Of a DNA stretch of 46,668 bases, positions 17,287 through 24,802 are shown one piece after another. Under the pieces are notes generated by a model that did no database searches, was not told the DNA's origin, and worked only from the letters and a program-made list of their open reading frames with translations. Location: contig DATIKM010000036.1 of NCBI GenBank assembly GCA_035477595.1, positions 1 through 46,668 of the forward strand, given 5' to 3'. The first letter of the stretch is position 1. Every line of letters begins with the position of its first letter. This DNA is from DATIKM01 sp035477595 (GTDB taxonomy: Bacteria > Armatimonadota > Chthonomonadetes > Chthonomonadales > CAJBBX01). Made by a program: the position numbers and the translations under genes.

Positions 17287-18527
17287 GCCGCCCTGCCCTC
17301 CTCCGGCGCCGCGCGGGCGCGCAGTCGCCCGTAAAGCGCCGCCGCTCCGCACGACGCCGCCGCCACACCCGCCAGAGCCAGGAACGCTGCCTGCCACCCC
17401 ATCCGCTGCGCCAAGCCGCCTATCCCGACCCCCGCGAGCATCCCGCCCAGATAGCCGATGCCGTTAATCCACGCGCTTGCGGTGGCGCTGCCCCGCCGGC
17501 CGCCGAAGTCCATCGCAATCGCGCCGGAGAGGAGCGAGTAGGGCCCCAGCAGCGTGAAGGCCGCCGCGATCAGCAGGGCCAGCCCAGCCACCGGGTTCGC
17601 AGGCCCGATGGCGCCCGCGCCCGCCAGCGCCGGCACGGCCATCAGCAGGCCGCCCGCCAGCAGCCAGGGCAGCGCCGCCGCCGGCAGCCGGTCGCGCAGC
17701 CACCCCACGAGCAGCACGGAGACTGCTCCGGCCAGCGGCAGCAGCGAGCTGGCCTTGCCGGCCTCCCCGGGCGTCATGCCCGCCTGGGCGAGGAAGAGCG
17801 GGCCCCACGTGTCCAGGCTCTCGCGGATCAGCGTGAAGCCGAACGAGAGCAGACAGACGCTCCAGAAGGCGGCGCTCGCGAGCAACGGCGCGAGCAGCTC
17901 GCGCGGCCCGCTGGGCGCCGGCTCCGGCGGCTCCTGGGCGCGCGCGGCCGGGCTCTCGCGCAGCCACAGCGCGCAGGCCAGGCCGATCACGGCCAGGACG
18001 CCGGCGGCCACGGTGAAGACCTCCCGCCAGCCGAATCCCCGCGCCACCAGCCCGCCGAGGAAAACGCGCCACACCGAGTCGCCCAGCATGTAGCTCAGGC
18101 TCATCACACCCATCACCGCGCCGTACCGCGCCGGCGGGTACCAGCCGCCAGCCACCCGCACGGCGCTGCTCCACCCGAAGGACTGAAGCGCGCGGTTCAG
18201 CACCCAGGCGGTGGTGAAGAAAGGCAGACCTCCCGCCGCGAAGAGCGCCGTGCCCAGCACGGCCCCGCCGATGCCCGCGAGAAACATCCGCCGGCCGCCC
18301 ACGACGTCGGCCAGCCACCCCGTGGCCAGCTTGCCGGCCGCGTAGGCAAGCGTGCCAGCCGAAGCGATGGCGCCGATGGCTGCCATGTCCAGCCCGCGGT
18401 CGCCGTACTCCGCGACGAGGAGCGGAGCGCAGACGGACAGGTGGGAGCGACACAGGTAATAGCCCGAGTAACCCACCACGAGCAGCGCGATGGCGACGCG
18501 CCCGCCGCGCGCCGCCGGCCCGCTCAT
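17283..18527 (-). CDS. MFS transporter, OPA (GlpT/UhpT)-like
   Basis: A 414-residue protein with about 12 transmembrane segments. The N-terminal VVGYSGYYLCRSHLSVCAP and the block LNRALQSFGWSSAVRVAGGW resemble organophosphate:phosphate antiporters, which exchange sugar phosphates or glycerol-3-phosphate for phosphate. The substrate here is not known. It overlaps murF upstream and the S9 peptidase downstream by 4 nt each (ATGA), so it is the middle gene of a tightly coupled trio. This makes a cell-wall fragment or peptide-related substrate conceivable, but that is inference from position only. Confidence 0.8.
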   Translation of the reverse strand: MSGPAARGGRVAIALLVVGYSGYYLCRSHLSVCAPLLVAEYGDRGLDMAAIGAIASAGTLAYAAGKLATGWLADVVGGRRMFLAGIGGAVLGTALFAAGGLPFFTTAWVLNRALQSFGWSSAVRVAGGWYPPARYGAVMGVMSLSYMLGDSVWRVFLGGLVARGFGWREVFTVAAGVLAVIGLACALWLRESPAARAQEPPEPAPSGPRELLAPLLASAAFWSVCLLSFGFTLIRESLDTWGPLFLAQAGMTPGEAGKASSLLPLAGAVSVLLVGWLRDRLPAAALPWLLAGGLLMAVPALAGAGAIGPANPVAGLALLIAAAFTLLGPYSLLSGAIAMDFGGRRGSATASAWINGIGYLGGMLAGVGIGGLAQRMGWQAAFLALAGVAAASCGAAALYGRLRARAAPEEGRAA

Positions 18528-19909
18528 GCCCGCTCCTCCGCGCCGCCCGGCCCGGGCGCCACCAGCGCCCGCACTACGCGCTCCATCGCGATGGCGCGCG
18601 ACCCTTTGGCCAGCACGATATCGCCGGGCTGAATGAGGTCGAGCGCACGCGCGGCGGCCGTCTCGCTGTCGGGCAGCCAGAGCGACTCCGCGCCAGCGGC
18701 CGCTGCCGCCACCGCGATCGGCTCGGCACCCGAGCCCACCGCCACCACAAGCGCCGCTCCGCTCCGGGCGGCGAGCTCGCCTGCATGGCGGTGGGCCTCC
18801 GCGGCGTGCTCGCCCAGCTCCCGCATCGCGCCAAGGAAGACGAGGGCGCGCCGACCCTGGGAGCTCGCCACCATGGCCAGCGTCTCCAGCGCGGCACGCA
18901 CCGAGTCCGGGGCGGCGTTGTAGGTGTCGTCCAGCACGAGGACGCCGCGCTCCCCCTCGAGCGCCGCCAACCGCATGTCCGGCGGGCGGAACGCCTCGAT
19001 GCGCGCGGCAGCCTCGGCGAGCGACACGCCGAGCGCGCAGGCCATCGCTGCGGCCGCGACGGCATTCGCCACATGGTGCGCGCCGGGAGCGCGCAGCCGG
19101 ACGGTCACGCCCCCGATGCGGAACTCCGGCGCACCGTCCGCCCCGAGACGCACGTCCCGCGCGCGGAAGTCCGCCTCGCGAGCCACGCCGAACGTGACCA
19201 CGCGGCAGCGCACCCGGCCGACGAGCCAGTGCGCGTAATCGTCGTCCGCCGGAACCACGGCGACGCCGCCCGGCGGGAGCGCTTCCAGCAGCTCGGCTTT
19301 GGCGGAGGCGATGCCGTCGCGCGAGCCCACCAGCTCGATGTGCGAGAGCCCGATGTTCGTGAGTACGGCGGCGTCGGGCCGCGCAATGTCAGCCAGTTCC
19401 GCGATCTGCCCGCGCCCCCGCATGCCCATCTCGACGACGACGACGGCGTGCTCCGGCCGCAGCCGCAGGAGCGTGCGCGGGACCCCCACTTCGTTGTTCT
19501 CGTTGCGCTCCGACTGCAGCACCGGCCCCAGCGCCCCGAGCGCGCAGGCCATCATCTCGCGGGTCGACGTCTTGCCCACGCTGCCCGTGATCCCGATCAC
19601 CGGCGCGGCGAACCGCTCCCGACGCCAGCGGGCGAGGCCCTGGTAGGCCCGGAGCGAGTTCGGGGTCACCAGCAGGGGTATCGGCGCGCTGGCCAGCTCC
19701 CGATCGACGATGGCGGCGACCGCGCCCGCGGAGGCGGCCTGGGCGACATAGTCGTGGCCGTCGAACCGCTCACCGCGGAGCGCGACGAAAAGGGCGTCCG
19801 GCCTCGCCTCGCGGCTGTCAGTCGTCACCCCGGACGCCCACTCGGGGGGCGGCGCCGTCCAGCGCCCGCCCAGCGCGCGGCCGATCGGGCCCAGTGGGTA
19901 GCCCGGCAC
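18524..19909 (-). CDS. murF: UDP-N-acetylmuramoyl-tripeptide--D-alanyl-D-alanine ligase
   Basis: MurF adds D-Ala-D-Ala to the UDP-MurNAc-tripeptide, the last cytoplasmic step of muropeptide synthesis. The GTG at 19909 is chosen because AGGGGAGG lies 6 nt upstream, giving 461 residues, a normal size; the longest reading frame would add 40 non-family residues. Order: N-terminal substrate domain with VTTDSREARPDALFVAL, central ATPase with P-loop GITGSVGKTST (106-116), RNENNEVGVP, and NIGLSHIE, then the C-terminal domain with VLDDTYNAAPDS. It is divergent from ddl, which makes its D-Ala-D-Ala substrate, across 140 nt. It starts the murF-transporter-peptidase overlapping trio. Confidence 0.95.
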   Translation of the reverse strand: MPGYPLGPIGRALGGRWTAPPPEWASGVTTDSREARPDALFVALRGERFDGHDYVAQAASAGAVAAIVDRELASAPIPLLVTPNSLRAYQGLARWRRERFAAPVIGITGSVGKTSTREMMACALGALGPVLQSERNENNEVGVPRTLLRLRPEHAVVVVEMGMRGRGQIAELADIARPDAAVLTNIGLSHIELVGSRDGIASAKAELLEALPPGGVAVVPADDDYAHWLVGRVRCRVVTFGVAREADFRARDVRLGADGAPEFRIGGVTVRLRAPGAHHVANAVAAAAMACALGVSLAEAAARIEAFRPPDMRLAALEGERGVLVLDDTYNAAPDSVRAALETLAMVASSQGRRALVFLGAMRELGEHAAEAHRHAGELAARSGAALVVAVGSGAEPIAVAAAAAGAESLWLPDSETAAARALDLIQPGDIVLAKGSRAIAMERVVRALVAPGPGGAEERA

Positions 19910-19947
19910 GTTGCGCCTCCCCTCCCCAGCGCGCCAGCCGGACCGAC

Positions 19948-19977
19948 TCGACAGCCGGCCGCCGCGCGCAGTATTAT
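19948..19977 (+). promoter_or_regulatory. Candidate promoter of ddl
   Basis: In the murF-ddl divergent gap, TCGACA (19948-19953) and TATTAT (19972-19977) are spaced by 18 nt on the plus strand; each hexamer matches 5 of 6 sigma-70 consensus positions. Transcription would start about 65 nt upstream of the TTG start of ddl. I saw no equally clear promoter for murF in the other direction. Confidence 0.5.
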
Positions 19978-20049
19978 CGTGGCCCAAGGACGCCCTTCGC
20001 GCGCCGTCCTGCCGCTCCGCCGCGCCCACTCCACCCGGAAGGAACGCCC

Positions 20050-21102
20050 TTGTCCAGGCTGAAAGTCGCCGTGCTGATGGGCGGCGCCTCGGCCGAGCGC
20101 GCCATCTCGCTCTCGACCGGCCGCCAGATCGTCGCCGCGCTGGACCGCGCGAAGTACGACGTGCGCGCGCTCGACCCGGCAGCCCTCGCCGGCGCGCCGA
20201 TCCCCTCCGCGCCGCCCTCGGCGGCAGGTGGCGCGCACGTGACCGCGCCCGGCGTCGCGCTGGCGCCCGGCGTCGAGCTGGCGCCAGCGCGCATCGAGCG
20301 GCTCGCTCCGCGCGAGGGCCCGGACCGGCCCGACGTCGCCTTCATTGCGCTCCACGGCCGTGGCGGCGAGGACGGCGCCATGCAGGGCATGCTGGATCTG
20401 CTCGGCATCCCCTACACCGGCTCCGGCGTGCTCGCCAGCGCGCTCGCCATGGACAAGGCGATGGCGAAGCTCGTGCTGCGCGCTCGCGGCGTCCCTGTGC
20501 CGGAGCACGTGGCGACCACCAGGCGCGACCTGCTGGACGCGGGCGCGCTGCGCGCGCGCGTGGCGGACACGGTAGGCTACCCCGCTATCGTGAAGCCCAA
20601 CGCGGAGGGAAGCACCATCGGGTGCACCCGGGCAACCGCGCCGGAAGACCTGGAAGCGGCCGTCCGCGAGGCGCTCCGTCACGACACGCTGGCGCTCGTC
20701 GAGCCGATGCTGCAGGGCGTCGAGATCACGGCGGGCGTGCTCGGCAACGACGAGCCTTGCGTGCTCCCGCTCATCGAGATCGTGGCGAAGGGCGGCTTCT
20801 ACGACTACGAGGCCAAGTACGCCCCGGGCGGCAGCACCCACATCATACCCGCGCGCATCTCGGAGCGCGCCGCGGAGCGCGCCCGCCACTACGCCGCCGA
20901 GAGCCACCGCGCGCTCGGGTGCCGCGGCATGTCGCGCACCGACTTCATCGTGGTGGACGACGAGCCCTGGACGCTCGAACTGAACACGGTCCCCGGCATG
21001 ACGCCCACCAGCCTGCTCCCCGAAGCCGCCCATGCGGCCGGGATCGAGTTCCCGGCGCTGCTCGACCGCCTCATCGCCCTGGCGCTCGAGCCGCGCGCCT
21101 GA
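20050..21102 (+). CDS. ddl: D-alanine--D-alanine ligase
   Basis: Ddl joins two D-alanines with ATP for peptidoglycan. The TTG at 20050 is the best start: GGAAGGA lies about 7 nt upstream and the protein then opens with the canonical strand KVAVLMGGASAERAISLSTG. The upstream 52 in-frame codons look non-coding. The 350-residue ATP-grasp enzyme shows ALHGRGGEDGAMQGMLDLLG, YTGSGVLASALAMDK, VKPNAEGSTIG and the metal-site region ELNTVPGMTPTSLLPEAA near the C-terminus. It is divergent from murF, which consumes its product, and 53 nt upstream of dxr. Confidence 0.95.
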   Translation: MSRLKVAVLMGGASAERAISLSTGRQIVAALDRAKYDVRALDPAALAGAPIPSAPPSAAGGAHVTAPGVALAPGVELAPARIERLAPREGPDRPDVAFIALHGRGGEDGAMQGMLDLLGIPYTGSGVLASALAMDKAMAKLVLRARGVPVPEHVATTRRDLLDAGALRARVADTVGYPAIVKPNAEGSTIGCTRATAPEDLEAAVREALRHDTLALVEPMLQGVEITAGVLGNDEPCVLPLIEIVAKGGFYDYEAKYAPGGSTHIIPARISERAAERARHYAAESHRALGCRGMSRTDFIVVDDEPWTLELNTVPGMTPTSLLPEAAHAAGIEFPALLDRLIALALEPRA

Positions 21103-21155
21103 ACCCCCGCGGCATCCGGGCGAGAGCCAGCGCCGATGGGCTACAATGGGGCGCC

Positions 21156-22322
21156 ATGCGGAACGTGGTTATCCTCGGCAGCACCGGCTCTATTGGCCGG
21201 CAGACGCTTGACGTGCTCGAGCGTCTGCCCGGGCGCTTCCGCGTGCTTGGCATTGCCGCCCACGGCAACGCGACACTCGCGGCCGAGCAGGCCGCAGCAT
21301 GGAGCGTTGCACACGTATGCCTAGCCGACGAGCCCGGCGTGCTGGAGGCGTTCCGCGCCGCCGGCGTGCCGGGGAACCCGCGTCTGCTCGCCGGCGTCGA
21401 AGGCATGTGCGAGCTGGCCACGCTCCCCGAGGCGGACCTGATAGTGGTGGCGGTCGCGGGGGCCGTGGGCATCCGGCCCACGCACGCGGCGATCGAGGCT
21501 GGCAAGCCGATCGCCCTCGCCAGCAAGGAGGTGCTCGTCGCAGCCGGCGAGCACACGATGCGCCTGGCGAAGGAGCGGGGCGCAGCCATCCTGCCGATCG
21601 ACAGCGAGCACTCCGCGATCTTCCAGTGCCTGCAGGGCGCGCCGGCAGCGAGCATCGAGCGGCTCTTCCTGACGGCCTCGGGCGGGCCGTTCCGCCAGAT
21701 GTCCGCCGAGGCGATGGAGAGCGTCACGCCGGAACAGGCGCTGCGCCATCCGAGCTGGAGAATGGGCGGGCTGGTGACCATCAACTCCGCGACGCTGATG
21801 AACAAGGGGCTCGAGGTCATCGAGGCGCATTGGCTCTTCAACGTGGCGCTCGACGACGTGGAGGTGGTCATCCACCCCCAGAGCATCGTCCACTCGGCCG
21901 TGCGCTTCCGCGACGGGTCGACGATCGCCCAGATGGGCCCGCCCGACATGCGCCTGCCCATCCAGTACGCGCTGCTCTACCCGGAGCGACCGCCCACGGG
22001 TCTGCCGCGGCTCGATCTTGCCGCGTGCTGCGACCTGACCTTCTCGGCGCCGGATGAGGCGCGGTTCCCGGCGCTGGGGCTCGCGCGCGAGGCGGCGCGT
22101 CGCGGTGGCACCCTGCCGGCGGCCATGAACGCGGCGAATGAAGCGGCCGTCGAGCGGTTCGTGCGCGGCGAGATCGGTTTCATGGACATCCCGCGCACCG
22201 TCGAAGCCGTCATGTTGCAGCACACCGCTGTGGAACCAACGTATGAAAACGTGCTGGCCGTCGATGCTTGGGCGCGCCAGACCGCTGCCACGACCCGCGG
22301 AGTAGGAGTGCATGCTCGATAA
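21156..22322 (+). CDS. dxr: 1-deoxy-D-xylulose 5-phosphate reductoisomerase
   Basis: Dxr (IspC) converts DXP to 2-C-methyl-D-erythritol 4-phosphate with NADPH, the committed step of the MEP isoprenoid pathway. The 388-residue length is typical. Visible motifs are the NADPH loop ILGSTGSIG (6-14), NKEVL-type ALASKEVLVAAG (121-131), metal-site PIDSEHSAIFQCL (D149, E151), the flexible loop with HPSWRMGGLVTINSATLMNKG and E220. A TACAAT hexamer lies 9 nt before the ATG, but I find no matching -35. Its last 11 nt overlap the start of the following protease gene, an arrangement common for dxr-rseP. Confidence 0.97.
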   Translation: MRNVVILGSTGSIGRQTLDVLERLPGRFRVLGIAAHGNATLAAEQAAAWSVAHVCLADEPGVLEAFRAAGVPGNPRLLAGVEGMCELATLPEADLIVVAVAGAVGIRPTHAAIEAGKPIALASKEVLVAAGEHTMRLAKERGAAILPIDSEHSAIFQCLQGAPAASIERLFLTASGGPFRQMSAEAMESVTPEQALRHPSWRMGGLVTINSATLMNKGLEVIEAHWLFNVALDDVEVVIHPQSIVHSAVRFRDGSTIAQMGPPDMRLPIQYALLYPERPPTGLPRLDLAACCDLTFSAPDEARFPALGLAREAARRGGTLPAAMNAANEAAVERFVRGEIGFMDIPRTVEAVMLQHTAVEPTYENVLAVDAWARQTAATTRGVGVHAR

Positions 22323-23661
22323 CATCACTGGCATTGTGTGGCTGTTGCTGATCATCTCCGTCCTGGTCGTGGTGCACGAGTTGGGGCACTTTCTGGCCGC
22401 GAGGCGGTTCGGCATCCGGGTGGATGACTTCTCCATCTTCTTCGGCCGCGTCATCTGGCGCGTCGGGAAGTGGGGCGACACGGTCTTCAACGTGCGCTGC
22501 ATTCCGCTCGGCGGCTTCGTGCGCATCTGCGGCATGGAGGCGGACGACGTCTCCGGCGGCCGGCCCGTTGCCGAGGCGATCCGGAGCGCCCCGGGGGAGC
22601 CAGGCATGGCGCTGGTCCGCGCCACCCGCGAGGCGGTCGCCGGCGTGGTGGACGGGGTCGACTTCGCCAGGGTTGCCCCAGAGCTCCGCAAGCGGATCGA
22701 GGCCGCCGTGCAGCCGGACGGGCGCCTCGATGCGAGCCTGCTGGACGAGCTCCGCGTCGAGGCCCAGGACCCCGATGCCGCACCGGACGACGTGCGGCTC
22801 ATGGAGCACCTGCTGATGGCCGAGGGCGAGGATGGCGACTCGGCCCTCTTCTACCGCAAGCCCTTCTACCAGCGCGCCATCGTCATGGCGGCCGGGTCCG
22901 TCTTCAGCCTGCTCTTCGCGTACATCGTGTTCTGCAGCCTCGGCATGACCACCGGCATCCCGCGTGCCGATCAGACGAACCAGATCGCTGGCGTGGGCCC
23001 CGGCACCCCTGCGGCGCTCGCCGGGCTGCGCACAGGCGACCGCATCACCGCCATCAACGGCCAGCCCACCGGCGACTTCAACGCGCTCGTGGGGGCCATC
23101 CGGCCCAGTGCGGGCCAGCGTCTCGAGCTGCAGGTGGACCGGCAGGGCCAGCAGCTCAGCTTCGTGGTGGAGCCCAGGGCGGTCGAGGTGGAGGAAGCCG
23201 GTGAGAGGACGACGATCGGCCAGATCGGAATCCTGCCCTACCGGGAGCTGGTGCGGTACGGACCGATCGAGTCGATCAGGATCGGCACCATCTACACGCG
23301 CGACACGCTCGTGATGATGTACCAGGTGCTGCTCGTGCAGAGGAACGTTCGGGACAGCCTGGCCGGCCCGGTGGGCATGGCTCAGATGACCACCGCGTAC
23401 CAGCACCTCGGCTTCGTGCATCTGGCGCTGCTCGGCGCGTCGCTCAGCCTGAGCCTGGGGATCATAAACCTGCTGCCCATACCCATTCTGGACGGCGGGC
23501 ACCTCGTGCTGATGACCATCGAGCGAGTGCGCCGACGCCGGTTCACCATGGCCCAGCTCCACAAGGTCCAGATGGTCGGCCTCGGGATCATCGCGATGCT
23601 GCTGGTCTTCGTCATGGTGAACGACATCTCGCGCATCCTGGCCGGCCGCGCCATACAGTAG
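22312..23661 (+). CDS. rseP: RIP (site-2) zinc metalloprotease, RseP/RasP-like
   Basis: An intramembrane protease that cleaves transmembrane segments such as anti-sigma factors. The 449-residue protein has the catalytic VVHELGH in its first membrane segment (H22, E23, H26), a PDZ domain (about 222-290), and the third-ligand motif PIPILDGGH (LDG at 393-395) in a C-terminal membrane segment. AGGAG stands 3 nt before the ATG, inside dxr. Two oddities: about 100 acidic residues (79-178) are inserted between GGFVRICGM and the RKPFYQRAIVMAAG segment, and the usual GPxxN after that Ala is replaced by GSVFS. It is coupled to dxr by an 11-nt overlap and converges on darA. Confidence 0.92.
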   Translation: MLDNITGIVWLLLIISVLVVVHELGHFLAARRFGIRVDDFSIFFGRVIWRVGKWGDTVFNVRCIPLGGFVRICGMEADDVSGGRPVAEAIRSAPGEPGMALVRATREAVAGVVDGVDFARVAPELRKRIEAAVQPDGRLDASLLDELRVEAQDPDAAPDDVRLMEHLLMAEGEDGDSALFYRKPFYQRAIVMAAGSVFSLLFAYIVFCSLGMTTGIPRADQTNQIAGVGPGTPAALAGLRTGDRITAINGQPTGDFNALVGAIRPSAGQRLELQVDRQGQQLSFVVEPRAVEVEEAGERTTIGQIGILPYRELVRYGPIESIRIGTIYTRDTLVMMYQVLLVQRNVRDSLAGPVGMAQMTTAYQHLGFVHLALLGASLSLSLGIINLLPIPILDGGHLVLMTIERVRRRRFTMAQLHKVQMVGLGIIAMLLVFVMVNDISRILAGRAIQ

Positions 23662-23696
23662 CCCGGCTCACCCGGCCATCCCGGGCGGCGGCGGCG

Positions 23697-24026
23697 TCAG
23701 AACCGCTCGAAGCGCTCCACGGGCACGACGAAGGAGACGGCGCCGCCGACAAGCACCTTGACGGGCGACTGCATGAAGGCGCCGAACGGCGCGGCGTCCG
23801 GCGGAAGCACGTTCACGAACTGCTCGCGCGTCCTGCACGAGTCCCCGATCACCTGCAGCACCTTCTCGACCTCGGCCTCCTCCACGCCGATGAGCAGCGT
23901 CACGTTGCCCTCGCGCAGAAAACCCCCGGTGCTCCCGATCTTCGTGAACTTGTAGCCGTTGCGGAGGAGCGCCTCGGTGATCCGATTCTTGTCGCGGTCG
24001 TGGACGACGGTGATGACCAGCTTCAT
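23697..24026 (-). CDS. darA: Cyclic-di-AMP receptor, PII-like
   Basis: A 109-residue PII-like protein of the DarA/PstA (DUF970) family, which binds c-di-AMP as a trimer. The start at ATG 24026 follows GGGAGGAAGG. Family marks include the N-terminal strand MKLVITVVHDRDKNRI, the conserved GSTGGFLREGNVTLLIGV (31-48) and the closing strand GGAVSFVVPVERFERF. It lies 49 nt after tmk on the same strand, the same neighbour as in Bacillus (tmk-yaaQ). No diadenylate cyclase is present in the window, so the source of c-di-AMP is elsewhere. Confidence 0.93.
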   Translation of the reverse strand: MKLVITVVHDRDKNRITEALLRNGYKFTKIGSTGGFLREGNVTLLIGVEEAEVEKVLQVIGDSCRTREQFVNVLPPDAAPFGAFMQSPVKVLVGGAVSFVVPVERFERF

Positions 24027-24075
24027 GGCCTTCCTCCCCGCCACGAAATCCGACGCGCCGGCGCCTGATTCCTGC

Positions 24076-24702
24076 TCAGGCAGGCCTGCAGCGCGCGAGG
24101 ACAGCCGCCACCGCGTCGCGCGCGACGGCCTCGAGCGGGCGTGACGCGTCGATGACGCGCCAGCGGTCGGGCTCGAGCCGCGCCTCGAGCCGGTAGCCCT
24201 CGCGCACCCGCTCATGGAACGCCAGCGGCTCCGCCTCCATCCGGTTGCAGTCGGCCTGCCGGCGCAGGCCCTCCTCTGCTGACAGGTCGAGGAGCAGCGT
24301 GAGGTCAGGCTTGAGCCCGCCCGTCGCGAAGGCGTTCAGCCTGCGCACCTCGTCCAGGTCGAGCCCGCGCGCATGCCCCTGGTACACGATGGTGGAGTCG
24401 CCGTAGCGGTCGCAGAGCGCCACTTCCCCTCGCTCGACGGCGGGACGGATGCAGCGCTCCGTCATCTGGGCGCGCGCGGCGAGGAAGAGCATGAGCTCGG
24501 CGCGCGCCGCCACCGGCCCCGGGGAGTGCAGCAGCACCGCGCGAATGGCCTCCGCCACCGGCTCGCTGCCGGGCTCGCGCAGCCGCGTGACTCGCCAACC
24601 GGCCTCCTCCAGCGCTTGCGCGATGGGGCCCGCGACGCTCGTCTTGCCGGCGCCCTCCACGCCCTCGAGCGTGACGAGCCAGCCGCGCCGCGCCGCCGTC
24701 AC
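24076..24702 (-). CDS. tmk: Thymidylate kinase
   Basis: Tmk phosphorylates dTMP to dTDP. The domain begins with WLVTLEGVEGAGKTS (P-loop) and carries CDRYGDSTIVYQG and a LID-like RRQADCNRMEAEP; the end matches the normal family size. The GTG at 24702 gives 208 residues, with the P-loop near residues 14-21. There is no Shine-Dalgarno site ahead of it; the codons immediately upstream are the 18-bp tandem repeat (24703-24786), which stays open in this frame (repeat AIAAAC) but contains no ATG, GTG or TTG. The true initiation mechanism is therefore uncertain. The gene follows the Ycf45-like ATPase (stop at 24803) and precedes darA. Confidence 0.93.
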   Translation of the reverse strand: MTAARRGWLVTLEGVEGAGKTSVAGPIAQALEEAGWRVTRLREPGSEPVAEAIRAVLLHSPGPVAARAELMLFLAARAQMTERCIRPAVERGEVALCDRYGDSTIVYQGHARGLDLDEVRRLNAFATGGLKPDLTLLLDLSAEEGLRRQADCNRMEAEPLAFHERVREGYRLEARLEPDRWRVIDASRPLEAVARDAVAAVLARCRPA

Positions 24703-24786
24703 GGCGCAGGCCGCGGCGATGGCGCAGGCCGCGGCGATGGCGCAGGTCGCGGCGATGGCGCAGGCCGCGGCGATGGCGCAGGCCGC
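24703..24786. repeat. 18-bp tandem repeat, about 4.7 copies
   Basis: The unit GGCGCAGGCCGCGGCGAT is repeated at 24703-24720, 24721-24738, 24739-24756 (one C to T change), 24757-24774 and partly at 24775-24786. It abuts the GTG taken as the tmk start and lies in the gap after the Ycf45-like gene. Because 18 is a multiple of 3, copy-number change would not shift frame. Confidence 0.95.
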
Positions 24787-24802
24787 CCGGGCTGGCGGCC
24801 AC

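Noticed and set aside
19894..20049. ATG at 19894 as the start of ddl
   Set aside because: The resulting 52 residues precede the first conserved strand and overlap the murF start region; TTG 20050 has a good ribosome site and gives a normal Ddl.
24703..24786. Tandem repeat as a CRISPR array
   Set aside because: The units are directly adjacent with no spacers, and the unit is only 18 bp; no cas gene is nearby.
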